Positions 6,633 through 17,277 are shown, counted from the stretch's first letter. The stretch is DNA of 18,777 bases from Calditrichaeota bacterium AABM5.125.24 (GCA_002127415.1 MWJR01000164.1:1-18777); one strand, 5' to 3'. Translations and numbers: made by a program. The notes: generated from the sequence alone by a model not told the origin.

Positions 6633-7850
6633 CTAATGCCGGGCGTTTGCATTCGCCCTCCTGTCCCCGAAGAAGCTGCGCCACTGTTCACACTCAGGGC
6701 AACGGCTATGAAGATGTTCAGAGTGGTATCCACAGTTGGAGCAGTAATATCCGCGCCGGAACGGTCCTCTGAGGGCGAGCAGCTCGTCGAGGCTGCGGTC
6801 AAAGGTGGTATCGTCCTCTTTGCGGTGGAGCAGGCGCAGCCGGTAGAGCCGGATGTCCACATCGTCCGGTATAACCTCAAGCGTCCGCTCGCACACCACG
6901 AGCGCCTCATCAATCTCGCCCTTTTTCATCAACAGATCGACCAGTGCCGCCGCCAGTTGTCGATTATCGGGCGCTTTCTGGAATGCCTCACGCAGGATAG
7001 ATTCAATCTCGCTGAACCGGCCTGCCTCGAACAGCAGTCGTTCCAGCATCGGGATGGCCAGTTGAGCCGACTCCGGATGCTCTGATATGAACCGCGAGAA
7101 CCAGGTCAGAGCCTCGTCGCCCCGTCCGTCCCGCGCGTATGAGTCGGCGATGAAGAGCATCGCTTCAGCAACATCGGGGGCGTGTTTATATGCCTCCTTG
7201 AAGCAGATACGTCCTTCGTGCTCGCGGTTTTCGGCGCACAGCGCCTCCCCTTCCTGGAGTTTGTAGAGGGCCAGCCGGGTCATATCGGACTTGCCGTTCA
7301 CCGAAGTCACCTTACGCAGGGTATCGGCAGCGCTGTGCCACCTCCCCTGTTTCTCGAGCAACCGGAGATGGATCTCGTTATCCTCTGTGCTGCGGGGGTC
7401 GAGTTCTCGGGACAGTCTCAGGTAATTGAAGGCTCTTTCAATGTTGTCCACCTGTTCCAGATCGACCGCCAGCTCGCGGTAAATGGTAGCTTTCATCTGA
7501 CGCGGCAGGTCACCCCGAACTGATAACTCAAGGTGGATCTGAGCGGCGCGACGTGGTTTTCCGAGCCTGCGGTAGAGGCTTCCCAGCTTGAGGTAGGCAT
7601 CGATATTCCCGGTGTTGGCGCTGGCGGCCTCGGTCAGCGCCTGGACTGCCTCCTGCAGGCGCCCCATCAGCATCAGGTTCAACCCCTCGATATAAGGATC
7701 CCGCTCAATATGCCATCTGACATGCCTCCTGCCCCGCCACCCCAGAGCCACGGACCAGATGAGGAGCGCCACCACCGCCAGCGCGAGAAGCCAGGCCCAA
7801 CTCCCGAGCCATTCAGGCGCGGGAACCCCAATATCATCGTAACTACCCAC
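6633..7850 (-). CDS. lapB: LapB (YciM)-like TPR protein with rubredoxin-like zinc ribbon
   Basis: Inner-membrane-anchored TPR protein. In E. coli LapB brings LpxC to FtsH for degradation and so sets the rate of lipopolysaccharide synthesis. This 405-residue product has the full architecture: one N-terminal membrane helix (about 17-37), a run of TPRs (about 55-350, for example NIDAYLKLGSLYRRLGKPRRA), and a C-terminal rubredoxin-like zinc ribbon C370-x2-C373-x10-C384-x2-C387. The 10-residue gap between the Cys pairs matches my recollection of E. coli LapB. The start is GTG, 8 nt after the lapA stop, with a GGGTGG-like ribosome site. The ftsH gene lies on the opposite strand about 2 kb away. Whether LpxC is the target here cannot be seen, because lpxC is not in the window. 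Confidence 0.93.
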   Translation of the reverse strand: MGSYDDIGVPAPEWLGSWAWLLALAVVALLIWSVALGWRGRRHVRWHIERDPYIEGLNLMLMGRLQEAVQALTEAASANTGNIDAYLKLGSLYRRLGKPRRAAQIHLELSVRGDLPRQMKATIYRELAVDLEQVDNIERAFNYLRLSRELDPRSTEDNEIHLRLLEKQGRWHSAADTLRKVTSVNGKSDMTRLALYKLQEGEALCAENREHEGRICFKEAYKHAPDVAEAMLFIADSYARDGRGDEALTWFSRFISEHPESAQLAIPMLERLLFEAGRFSEIESILREAFQKAPDNRQLAAALVDLLMKKGEIDEALVVCERTLEVIPDDVDIRLYRLRLLHRKEDDTTFDRSLDELLALRGPFRRGYYCSNCGYHSEHLHSRCPECEQWRSFFGDRRANANARH

Positions 7851-7858
7851 CTGCCACC

Positions 7859-8188
7859 CTAAACGTCCTCCCCGCCAGTCTCATCCGGCCTCTCATCCAG
7901 CCCCTCCTCAATGCTGATGATCCTCAGTCTATCCAACTCCCCCTCCAACCGCTTGATCTCACGTCTGCAGCGGCGAACCTCCGCGCGCTGCTGAAACTGA
8001 TGGAAAGCCGCCACTAACAGGAACACCAGCACCCCCGCCGCAAAGGCAAAATAGATAACCAGATAGATGGGGATTTCACCCGACTGCCATCCCAGAACGG
8101 ATATCTCCACCAGCTGTGTATTCTGCAGGGAGAAGCCAAGGATGACGATGAGAATGATGGCGATGAACGTCCACCGCACTATCCACAC
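7859..8188 (-). CDS. lapA: LapA-domain (DUF1049) small membrane protein
   Basis: A 109-residue inner-membrane protein with two hydrophobic helices (RWTFIAIILIVILGFSLQN, and IPIYLVIYFAFAAGVLVFLL) joined by a short loop containing NTQLVEISVLGW, the typical LapA/DUF1049 pattern. A charged coiled-coil tail (about 70-100) follows. LapA partners LapB in lipopolysaccharide assembly control in E. coli, and the gene order lapA-lapB is the same here. I chose the GTG at 8188 because AAGGAG (8195-8200) precedes it by 6 nt and the membrane helix starts right after. The frame is open back to 8347, but that would translate CCGAAAC repeats and hairpins and is not credible. It is the first gene of the lapA-lapB-SPOR-M42 run. 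Confidence 0.9.
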   Translation of the reverse strand: MWIVRWTFIAIILIVILGFSLQNTQLVEISVLGWQSGEIPIYLVIYFAFAAGVLVFLLVAAFHQFQQRAEVRRCRREIKRLEGELDRLRIISIEEGLDERPDETGGEDV

Positions 8189-8194
8189 GACGGA

Positions 8195-8200
8195 CTCCTT
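8195..8200 (-). promoter_or_regulatory. Shine-Dalgarno fixing the lapA GTG start
   Basis: AAGGAG on the minus strand, 6 nt upstream of the GTG at 8188. It supports a GTG start and excludes the 53-codon upstream extension, which runs through repeats. Confidence 0.75.
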
Positions 8201-8210
8201 TGTCTTAAAT

Positions 8211-8231
8211 CCGAAACCCGAAACCCGAAAC
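8211..8231. repeat. Three tandem CCGAAAC heptamers
   Basis: CCGAAAC occurs three times head to tail at 8211-8217, 8218-8224 and 8225-8231, just upstream of the lapA ribosome site. A similar AATTCGAAATACGAAAT string lies near 4735, next to the rpmB stop. These look like simple dispersed intergenic repeats. Confidence 0.8.
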
Positions 8232-8255
8232 AATAAATCCGGATCATATCGCCGA

Positions 8256-8309
8256 GCCGGGTTCTTGGGCCCGGCCGGAACTGAAAGTAGGGGCTTATGG
8301 CTATGCCCC
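8256..8309. repeat. Two adjacent palindromes in the lapA/tilS gap
   Basis: GCCGGG (8256-8261) pairs with CCCGGC (8270-8275) around TTCTTGGG. GGGGC (8290-8294) then pairs with GCCCC (8305-8309). The CCGGGTTCTT core recurs at 17151-17160 before the barrel gene, so the first is probably a dispersed family. Confidence 0.55.
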
Positions 8310-8325
8310 CTAAACATGCCGCAAT

Positions 8326-8359
8326 TAGTGGTGTCAGGTGCCATCACCTGACACCACTA
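8326..8359. repeat. Perfect 15-bp hairpin between lapA and tilS
   Basis: Arms TAGTGGTGTCAGGTG (8326-8340) and CACCTGACACCACTA (8345-8359) pair without mismatch around a CCAT loop. There is no T-run on either strand, so it is not a classic terminator. It lies about 140 nt from lapA and 220 nt from tilS. It may be a dispersed palindrome or a large operator. The rest of the 8189-8582 gap (8360-8582) is AT-rich at first (8361-8400) and shows no gene; promoters for both operons presumably lie here, but I could not find convincing boxes. Confidence 0.8.
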
Positions 8360-8582
8360 CCGAAACGTTTGAATATATTTATAACATCACATAAATGCAA
8401 GGGGTAACCCGCATTCACACTCAGGCCGGTGTTCAACAAAACTGAAGGCTTAATTAATGTGATTATTGGGTGTATACAGGCAAGGAAGCCAAATTCATAC
8501 CTTCAGTCTCTGCAGTTAAGTTAAATTGAGTGTGACCCGGCCGATGTGGTGTTGGCCCTGTTTCCCCTTATATTGAAGATAA

Positions 8583-10042
8583 ATGGACTTAACCGAGAAG
8601 CTATATAGCGATTTCACCGGGGTCTGTGTGGAGCGGTCTCTGGTCCGCCCGGGCGACCGGGTATTTGCAGCCTTCTCGGGCGGACCGGATTCAACCGCGC
8701 TGCTCGACCTGCTTGTTCGCTGGAAGAGCAAAGTCGGCTGGTTTGCACTGACCGCCTGTCACTTCAACCATAAACTCCGCCCCGAAGCGGACGAGGAACA
8801 GCGCCATGTCGAGGAGATCTGCCGCCTCCTGCGGGTCGAGTGCGTGGTGGGATCGGGGGCTGTTGCCGAGCTGGCCAACCGGAGGAAGCTGTCGGTTCAC
8901 GCCGCCGCCCGTGAACTTCGTTACCGTTTCCTGACCGAAACAGCCGGCATTCCGGAATCCGAAATCAGGAGGATCATCGCCACCGGCCACCACCGGGACG
9001 ATCAGATTGAAACGGTGCTGATGAGGCTGCTCTCAGGCGCCGGGGTCGAAGGTCTGGCGGGTATCAAGCGCACCGAGAAATGGATCCTGCCGGATGAGGT
9101 GACGGTGGTTCGGCCGCTGCTAAGCTTCAGCCGCGCCGGGCTCGAACGATACTGCCGCGACCGGGGTCTCCCTTTCGTCACCGACCCCAGCAACCTCGAC
9201 GTCCGCTACCCGCGCAACCGCATCCGGCTGACAATCCTCCCCCTGATTGAGCGCGAATTCGGGAAAGGCGCCCTGAGAGGGGTTGTGCGCAGCGCCGAAC
9301 TGCTCGATATGGCGGCGGATCTGATCGCCAAACAGACCGAAAAAGCGCTTGAAGAGACCACCGTTGAAAGAACCTTGGGTGAAATCGTGCTTGATTACGC
9401 CGCTTTCTCTTCGTATCTTAAGGTATTACGTTTGAGTATATTGCAGCGCGCAGCCCGGTTGATTATGGATGCAGGTTGCCGCGCTTCATTTGAACGTTGT
9501 CTTTACGTTGACCAATATATCGCCACCGGACGAACCGGAACGATTGAGATAGGATGCGGCGCCCATGCGCAGCTCTTCGGCGGCAGGATCTACGTATTTC
9601 GCCACGAAGCGTCGGGATCGGATTTCGAAGAGAAGCTGATAGCCCGGAATGATGCAGCTACCATTTGCAACTTCGGACGGCTTGAGACGGCTGTAATCAC
9701 TGAAGACCTACCCGACCTGCCACCGCCGGAAGGCTCTCAATACTGCGATCTGGACAGGATCGGCCCGGGACCGTATCTGGTCAAGCCGGCTGAGCCCGGC
9801 GACCGCATCGCCCCCTTCGGTATGACCGGTCGGCGAAAAGTAAGCGATATTCTCAGGGAAGCAGGGATTCCACCCCATCGTCGTCGCTATCCGATAATCT
9901 GGGCGGGAGGCCTGGTGGCTGTGGTGCCGCCCTTCAGGGTCGCTGAGCGGTTTAAGCTCACCCCGGCGACACGACGGGTGATCGAGTTCCGACTCTCCCC
10001 CGAGAGAGCCCGAAGACTACAAGACCTTCACACAGGAATCAG

Positions 10043-10046
<4 letters not shown>
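8583..10046 (+). CDS. tilS: tRNA(Ile)-lysidine synthase
   Basis: Converts C34 of the CAU-anticodon tRNA-Ile to lysidine using ATP and lysine, so that it reads AUA and is charged with isoleucine; essential in most bacteria. The PP-loop ATP-binding motif SGGPDST is at 32-38. It is followed by the family motifs HFNHKLRPEADEE (about 60-72) and TGHHRDDQIETVLMRLLSG (about 133-151). The last 80 residues form the C-terminal substrate-binding domain, including KVSDILREAGIPPHRR. Its 487 residues are within the family range. Upstream there is only a weak GAAG ribosome site. The stop overlaps the ftsH ATG as ATGA. The order tilS-(hpt)-ftsH is widespread in bacteria; hpt is absent here. It is the first gene of a four-gene operon. 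Confidence 0.96.
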
Positions 10047-12371
<2,325 letters not shown>

Positions 12372-12382
<11 letters not shown>

Positions 12383-12932
12383 TGAAGAGAAAATCCGTCA
12401 GGGAGTTCGCCTGATGCTCGAAGGGATCGGCGAGGATCCCGACCGCGACGGGCTAACCCGAACCCCTGACCGGGTGGTTCGGATGTATCGGGACATCTTC
12501 GCCGGGGTCGGGGTGGAGGCAGCCGAGAAGATATCACTGTTTACCAGTGTGAACCATGACGAGATGATAATCGTCAAGGACATCCCATTCTACTCGATGT
12601 GCGAACACCATCTCCTGCCGTTCTGGGGGCATGTCTCAATCGGCTATATCCCCGGCAACAACCAGGTGACCGGCTTCTCCAGCCTGGTTCGGTTGGTGGA
12701 GGCTATCTCCAAGCGTCCTCAGCTCCAGGAGCGGATGACCACCGAACTCGCGGACGCTCTGGTTCAGCGGCTGAAGCCGTTGGGGGTCATCGTGGTCATC
12801 AAGGCGCGCCACCTCTGCATCTCTATGCAGGGGGTCAAGAAGGAAGCCACCGAGACGATAACCTCGGCGCAGCGCGGCTATCTCCGCAAACAGATCACCC
12901 GCATAGAAGCATTCAGCCTGATTAACGGATGA
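12372..12932 (+). CDS. folE: GTP cyclohydrolase I
   Basis: Catalyses GTP to 7,8-dihydroneopterin triphosphate, the first step of tetrahydrofolate (and sometimes queuosine) synthesis. It has 186 residues. Zinc ligands are Cys77 and His80 in CEHHLLPFWG and Cys149 in ARHLCISMQGVKK, with the catalytic histidines His79 and His147 also present. The KRPQLQERMT segment (114-123) is diagnostic. I chose the ATG at 12372 because GGGAGAG precedes it and the family N-terminus begins at this point. The frame is open back to 12066, but there it only shadows the ftsH tail. The start lies inside the end of ftsH (11-nt overlap), and its stop overlaps the next ATG as ATGA, so translation is probably coupled on both sides. 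Intact. Confidence 0.97.
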
Positions 12933-14521
12933 GCAGCGATCTGCTCGCTTACCTGTCCGGACGCCTGCCGTTAGGTATCAAACTGCTGCCACTGGTGGGG
13001 GGCACCTTCACCTTTGTCTGGTGGGTGATCTGGAGGGGAACGGGCTTCTGGCGGCGTCACAGATTCTTCCGCATCCTGTGGCAGGGGTGGGTGGTGATCA
13101 TCACCCTTTACATCGTCGCCTGGCGTATCTTCCCCCCTCCCCCCATTCCCATCCGCGTGGTTGTGGTTGCGGAACGCCCGGACAGTGACAGTCCTCCCCA
13201 TTGGCGTGCCCGTGGTCTGGCCGATGCCATCGAACGACGACTCGCAGCCTCGAGAAAGCCGTTCACCATCCAGAGCCCCGAGTTCATACCCGTCCTGACA
13301 CGCGCCGGATCCACCACGGAGAGGCTGGACAGCCTGGCTCTCCAGATGGAGGTGCGCTGGCAGGTCCAGATCGTCCCTTCCGGTGAAACATCAACCGTCG
13401 GACGGCATACTGTCCTGATAAAACGCCGCAGAGGCGACGCCTTCAAGACCGCTGCGGAGATTGACGCCGTTGGGTCTCTGTTCGTCGGTGATGCCATCCG
13501 GGTGGCTGAAGAGGTCTCCCGACGCCTTGGCGACAGCTCCCCCCTCGAGCGCTGGCCGGGCAAACCTCCCAACCTGCCGGATGTGCAGTTCGCCGCCCTC
13601 TACACTGCGGTCGAGCACTGCGAGGCCGGACAGTTCGATTCCGCCGCTGCAATCCTGACCGACCTGATCGATGAGCACCCCCGCTGGGCAGCCCCGCGAC
13701 TGGAGCTGGCCCGGACACTCCTAAGTCACCAGCCGGGTCTGGGCGGCGACAGGATTAAGGCAGCCCTGCTTAAGGTTCTCGAACTGGAACCGGATAACGC
13801 GGAAGCCTACATCCTGTTGGGGCGACTGTTTCTGGAGTTTCGCGGATGGAACGAGGCTGAATCGGCCTTCAAGCTGGCCTATCATCACAATCCCGACGAT
13901 CCCCGAGTGTTCTATTACCTTTCGAGGTTGAACGATCAGAGGTTTCACGATCTGCCCTGGGACGGCGAACCCGAGCTTCTGGAGAGAGCCCTGACGCTGG
14001 CCTCCGGCTACGAGGCTGCCCGTGCGGCGCTGGCAGCCTGGTTCCGTGAGCAGCTTCAATACCAACCATCCTACGACCTCCTGACCATAGGGCTCGCTCT
14101 GGACCCGGTATCGGTCTCAATGAAACTCGCCATGTCAGCCACCCTCCTCAAGCTGACCCGCAACGAGGAGGCCCTGGAGCAGTGCCGGCAGGTGCTCGAA
14201 CTGAGGCCCGGTCATCCAGGAGCGCTCTATAATATGGGCATCACCCTCATCTGGCTGGAGCGCTACGACGAGGCCATCGCCGCGCTCGACAGCTCATACC
14301 GCAGCGGCGGCACTGTGGACAACCTCTACTATCTCGGCATAGCCTACCAGCGCAAGCGTGACTTTAGGGAGGCTATGCGGCAGTTCAAGCGCCGCGTGGC
14401 ATACTATCAGGGCGCCGACGACCGGGCGGCGGTATCAGCCCGCGAAAGGGTAAAAAAGCTCAGGAAGTGGATCGCAAAGGAGGATAGTCTGGCGGGAATT
14501 GAGGGGGAAGGAATTGATTGA
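12929..14521 (+). CDS. Membrane-anchored TPR protein of unknown function
   Basis: A 530-residue protein. Two N-terminal membrane helices (about 16-34 and 50-68) are joined by a basic loop (WRRHRFFR) and followed by PPPPIPIR. A soluble alpha/beta region (about 75-200, IRVVVVAERPDSDSP to AIRVAEEVSRRLG) resembles the TolB-N or nucleotide-cyclase-associated fold seen before TPRs, but I cannot confirm that. TPR units fill about 215-500, for example PDNAEAYILLGRLFLEFRGWNEAESAF and RNEEALEQCRQVLELRPGH, shown here as separate stretches of the array. The ATG overlaps the folE stop (ATGA), making it the last gene of tilS-ftsH-folE. The topology would place the TPRs on one face of the inner membrane next to FtsH. 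A scaffold or adaptor role is possible but only inferred. I do not recognise a named family. Confidence 0.85.
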   Translation: MSSDLLAYLSGRLPLGIKLLPLVGGTFTFVWWVIWRGTGFWRRHRFFRILWQGWVVIITLYIVAWRIFPPPPIPIRVVVVAERPDSDSPPHWRARGLADAIERRLAASRKPFTIQSPEFIPVLTRAGSTTERLDSLALQMEVRWQVQIVPSGETSTVGRHTVLIKRRRGDAFKTAAEIDAVGSLFVGDAIRVAEEVSRRLGDSSPLERWPGKPPNLPDVQFAALYTAVEHCEAGQFDSAAAILTDLIDEHPRWAAPRLELARTLLSHQPGLGGDRIKAALLKVLELEPDNAEAYILLGRLFLEFRGWNEAESAFKLAYHHNPDDPRVFYYLSRLNDQRFHDLPWDGEPELLERALTLASGYEAARAALAAWFREQLQYQPSYDLLTIGLALDPVSVSMKLAMSATLLKLTRNEEALEQCRQVLELRPGHPGALYNMGITLIWLERYDEAIAALDSSYRSGGTVDNLYYLGIAYQRKRDFREAMRQFKRRVAYYQGADDRAAVSARERVKKLRKWIAKEDSLAGIEGEGID

Positions 14522-14628
14522 AGATCATCAAACCAATAATAATAAATTGGGTGCAACTAATGGTATACATCTTCTGCCCCCCCTTATACTAAGTTGCATT
14601 CATAAAGACATTAAAGTGCTTTAGGTTT

Positions 14629-14714
14629 GTTATTGCGAGCGTAGCGAAGCAATCTTTTCCATAATCAGTAGTTTAAAGATTGCTTCGTCCGGCAGTTGCC
14701 GGACTCGCAATGAC
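14629..14714. repeat. ATTGCGAG-type dispersed inverted repeat, copy 1
   Basis: The ends read GTTATTGCGAG and CTCGCAATGAC. An inner pair is GAAGCAATCTTT (14646-14657) with AAAGATTGCTTC (14675-14686). The right half also holds the hairpin GTCCGGCA-GT-TGCCGGAC. A second member is at 17045-17120. ATTGCGAG...GCAATC elements of this kind occur in many unrelated bacterial genomes and behave like small non-coding inverted-repeat elements. It ends 37 nt before ltaE, which has no visible ribosome site. The rest of 14522-14751 holds no gene. Confidence 0.8.
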
Positions 14715-14751
14715 AATGAACATTAATACGCATTAACAACTTCATGACACA

Positions 14752-15786
14752 ATGCCTGAAATCATAGACCTGCGCAGCGACACCGTAACCAGGCCGACGC
14801 CGGATATGCGGCGGGTGATGTTCGAGGCCGAGGTCGGCGATGACGTGTTCGGAGACGACCCGACCGTCAACCGGCTGCAGGAACGGGTCGCCGACCTGCT
14901 CGGCAAGGAGGCGGCTCTCTACGCCCCTTCCGGAACCATGGTCAACCAGATCGCCCTCGTCTGCCATACCAGCCCCGGCGACGAGGTCTACTGCGAGGCG
15001 GGCTGCCACGTCCTGAACTTCGAAAGCGGCGCACCGGCGATGCTGGCCGGGGTGCTGCTGGCGACGATTCAAGGTGTCCGCGGAGTATTCAATGCCGAAC
15101 AGGTGGAAGAGAAGCTGCGCCCTCCCGACCATCACTTCCCCCCCAGCCGGCTGATCTGGGTCGAGAACACCCACAACCGCGCCGGAGGAACCATCTTCCC
15201 GCTGGAGGAGTGCCATCGCCTGCGCAGGTTGGCCGACGAACGCGGATTGGGACTGCATCTCGACGGGGCTCGACTGTGGAACGCCGCCGCCGCCACCGGC
15301 ATCCCCGAAAGGGAGCTGGCGGCGCCGTTCGATTCGGTCAACGTCTGTCTATCGAAGGGTCTGGGAGCGCCGGTGGGGTCATTGATAGCGGGTTCAGTGG
15401 ATTTCATCAACCGGGCGCACCGCTTCCGGAAGCGGTTCGGCGGCGGGATGCGTCAGGCGGGTATCATCGCCGCCGCAGGACTCTACGCCCTCGACCATCA
15501 CCGGGAGCGCCTGATCGAAGACCACCGCCGGCCCCGCACCCTGGCCGAAGCCGTCGCCGAACTGCCTGCCTTCAGCATCGACCTCGAAGCCGTTGCCACC
15601 AACATCGTCATCTTCGACTCGGCACCCGGCGGGCTCACCGGCGAGGAGATCGTGGAGAGACTCAAGGCGGATGGGGTGCTGGCGACCTACTTCGGTCGCA
15701 CCATGGTCCGGCTGGTGACACACCTCGACGTGGACGACGCCGGGATTGAGCGGGCTATAGACGTTCTCAGGCGGAATTTCGGATGA
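14752..15786 (+). CDS. ltaE: Low-specificity L-threonine aldolase
   Basis: PLP-dependent enzyme cleaving L-threonine and L-allo-threonine to glycine and acetaldehyde. It has 344 residues, the normal length. The N-terminal [19 protein letters not shown] and [15 protein letters not shown] are hallmark motifs of the family. Asp171 in [10 protein letters not shown] contacts the PLP ring nitrogen, and Lys202 in [11 protein letters not shown] forms the Schiff base. No Shine-Dalgarno is visible before the ATG; an out-of-frame ATG lies 8 nt upstream, and a dispersed repeat ends 37 nt upstream. The gene stands alone between two repeat-rich gaps, so it is probably its own transcription unit. Intact. 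The specificity (L versus D, low versus high) rests on family resemblance only. Confidence 0.95.
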   Translation: MPEIIDLRSDTVTRPTPDMRRVMFEAEVGDDVFGDDPTVNRLQERVADLLGKEAALYAPSGTMVNQIALVCHTSPGDEVYCEAGCHVLNFESGAPAMLAGVLLATIQGVRGVFNAEQVEEKLRPPDHHFPPSRLIWVENTHNRAGGTIFPLEECHRLRRLADERGLGLHLDGARLWNAAAATGIPERELAAPFDSVNVCLSKGLGAPVGSLIAGSVDFINRAHRFRKRFGGGMRQAGIIAAAGLYALDHHRERLIEDHRRPRTLAEAVAELPAFSIDLEAVATNIVIFDSAPGGLTGEEIVERLKADGVLATYFGRTMVRLVTHLDVDDAGIERAIDVLRRNFG

Positions 15787-15800
15787 CATTCTAAAGATAA

Positions 15801-15951
15801 GGTAGGGGCGCAATTCATTGCGCCCGAATGAGGGCGTCATAAGCTTGTCCCTGCGAAGGCAGGGATGCCGCCCCAATGGTAGGGGCGCAATTCATTGCGC
15901 CCGAATGAGGGCGTCATAAGCTTGTCCCTGCGAAGGCAGGGATGCCGCCCC
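15801..15951. repeat. Tandem 74-bp duplication of two palindromic units
   Basis: A 74-bp sequence is present at 15801-15874 and, with no difference, at 15878-15951 (period 77). Each copy contains GGGCGCAA/TTGCGCCC around TTCA and CCCTGC/GCAGGG around GAAG (15849-15864 in copy 1). Related copies of the first palindrome lie at 5858-5882 and of the second at 18239-18254. Two copies without spacers do not make a CRISPR. The rest of the 15787-16024 gap holds one further hairpin and no gene. Confidence 0.9.
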
Positions 15952-15972
15952 TACCTGGTTTCTCAGAAGAAA

Positions 15973-15994
15973 CCCGGCCAGCAAGCTGGCCGGG
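15973..15994. repeat. Hairpin CCCGGCCAGC / GCTGGCCGGG before the exoribonuclease gene
   Basis: Perfect 10-bp arms at 15973-15982 and 15985-15994 with only AA between them, 30 nt upstream of the yhaM-like ATG. No T-run follows. It probably belongs to the same class of GC-rich intergenic palindromes and shares the CCCGGCC motif with the 8256 element. Confidence 0.7.
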
Positions 15995-16024
15995 CCACCC
16001 AAATACAATCATCCTCGACTGATT

Positions 16025-16990
16025 ATGCCAGAAGATAAGCGATACCTGCGCGACCTCGAGGTCGGCGAGACCTTCACCAGCTTCGTGGTCATCCGCAGGA
16101 AGGAGCTCCGTACCCGGAGAAGCGGGGGCCCTTACCTGATGCTCGAATTCGGCGACCGTTCCGGACGGCTGACGGGCAACATCTGGGACGACGGCGAGCG
16201 GCTCTATCACGAGCTGGAGGAGGGGGGCGTTATCAAGCTGCAGGGGATTATCGAGCAGTATCGTGACACCCGTCAGGTCGCAGTCAAGCGGCTGCGTCGA
16301 GCCAGTCCCGACGATCCCGTCGATCCAGCCGACCTCATCCCGGCCAGCGATATCGACCCTCAGGAGGCCCTGGGGCGGCTCCGGCGTCTGACAGCAGGCA
16401 TCGGTAATCCCCACCTGCGGGCGCTACTCTCGCGCTTCCTGGACGACGAGGATTTCAGTGCAAGATTCGCCCGGGCCCCCGGCGGGAAGCTGTGGCACCA
16501 CAACCGGCTCGGGGGGCTCATCGAACACACCCTTGCCCTCTGCCGTCTGTGCCGGATTCTGGGGCGGCTGTATCCCGAAGCCGACCGGGACCTGCTGTTG
16601 GCCGGAGCCGTCCTTCACGACATCGGCAAGATCGAGGAATACAGCTACGATACCTTCATCGACTACTCAGGCCGGGGGCGCCTGGTCGGACACATCACAC
16701 TCGGCGCTCAGTGGGTCGCCGAGCGAGCGGCCGACACCCAAGGCTTCCCGCCGGATCTGCTCGACAGGCTCCTGCACCTGATCCTGTCTCACCAGGCGGA
16801 ACACGGCTCTCCGGTTCAACCCTCGACGCGTGAGGCCTTCCTGCTACATTACGCCGACCAGATCGACGCCAAGATGGACGCCTTCCGCCGAATAAGCCGG
16901 GAACTGACCGAGGGGGAGAGGTGGAAGTTCGTGCGGCTCCTGGACCGGTATATCGACCTGGGAGGGGATGAAGAGCCGGAAGTTGAGTGA
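16025..16990 (+). CDS. yhaM: YhaM-type 3'-5' exoribonuclease (OB-fold plus HD domain)
   Basis: A 321-residue protein with a nucleic-acid-binding OB-fold at about 10-95 (EVGETFTSFVVIRRKELRT then GRLTGNIWDD) and a metal-dependent HD domain at about 155-290. HD ligands are visible: His168 in LIEHTL, His198-Asp199 in AVLHDIGK, His223 in VGHITLG, His256 in LILSHQ and Asp278/281 in YADQIDAKMD. This architecture matches B. subtilis YhaM, a 3'-to-5' exonuclease acting on RNA and single-stranded DNA, and its length of about 314. No Shine-Dalgarno is visible before the ATG, although conserved sequence starts within a few residues of it. The gene is flanked by repeat clusters on both sides. The family is clear; the substrate in this organism is inferred. 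Confidence 0.9.
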   Translation: MPEDKRYLRDLEVGETFTSFVVIRRKELRTRRSGGPYLMLEFGDRSGRLTGNIWDDGERLYHELEEGGVIKLQGIIEQYRDTRQVAVKRLRRASPDDPVDPADLIPASDIDPQEALGRLRRLTAGIGNPHLRALLSRFLDDEDFSARFARAPGGKLWHHNRLGGLIEHTLALCRLCRILGRLYPEADRDLLLAGAVLHDIGKIEEYSYDTFIDYSGRGRLVGHITLGAQWVAERAADTQGFPPDLLDRLLHLILSHQAEHGSPVQPSTREAFLLHYADQIDAKMDAFRRISRELTEGERWKFVRLLDRYIDLGGDEEPEVE

Positions 16991-17044
16991 CCGGTTTCCA
17001 CCAACTCGAACTGTTGCCGCAGGCGGGCGCTTGTATTATCTTAC

Positions 17045-17120
17045 TATGTCATTGCGAGACGCGCAGCGCCGAAGCAATCCTGAGGCTTCGAGACTGCTTC
17101 GCTTCGCTCGCAATGACATA
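17045..17120. repeat. ATTGCGAG-type dispersed inverted repeat, copy 2
   Basis: Perfect 14-bp terminal arms TATGTCATTGCGAG (17045-17058) and CTCGCAATGACATA (17107-17120). An inner, imperfect GAAGCAATCC / GACTGCTTCG pair lies between them. It is the same family as 14629-14714. It lies 55 nt after the yhaM-like stop. Confidence 0.88.
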
Positions 17121-17148
17121 AAAGTTATCGAGTTAGACTTTAACGCCG

Positions 17149-17262
17149 GGCCGGGTTCTTAACCCGGTCGGAAGCAACGCCGGCCAGGTTTAGAACCTGA
17201 CGCGGCGCCCATTAAGTTGAACAGGTTACAACCATTAATGCTGACAGCTGACCGCTGATAGC
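17149..17262. repeat. Cluster of small palindromes upstream of the barrel gene
   Basis: CCGGGTT-CTT-AACCCGG (17151-17167) and CAGGTT-TAG-AACCTG (17185-17199) lie side by side, followed by the short near-repeat GCTGACAGCTGACCGCTGATAGC region (17240-17262). The first shares CCGGGTTCTT with the 8256 element. No gene is visible in this gap (16991-17289) apart from these repeats. Confidence 0.65.
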
Positions 17263-17277
17263 CAAATGCTAAAAAGT

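Noticed and set aside
8189..8347. 53-residue N-terminal extension of LapA
   Set aside because: It translates CCGAAAC heptamers and hairpins, while AAGGAG and the GTG at 8188 give a family-like start.
14665..15258. Minus-strand open frame opposite ltaE
   Set aside because: Antisense to conserved threonine-aldolase motifs; its end translates the ATTGCGAG repeat (CHCESGNCRTKQSL), a known kind of false product.
15801..15951. CRISPR or satellite array
   Set aside because: Only two exact copies with a 3-nt gap and internal palindromes; better described as a tandem duplication of dispersed repeats.
16968..17162. Short plus-strand frame containing SLRDAQRRSNPEASRLLRFA
   Set aside because: This is the translation of the ATTGCGAG inverted repeat and overlaps the end of the exoribonuclease gene; such peptides are classic false annotations.
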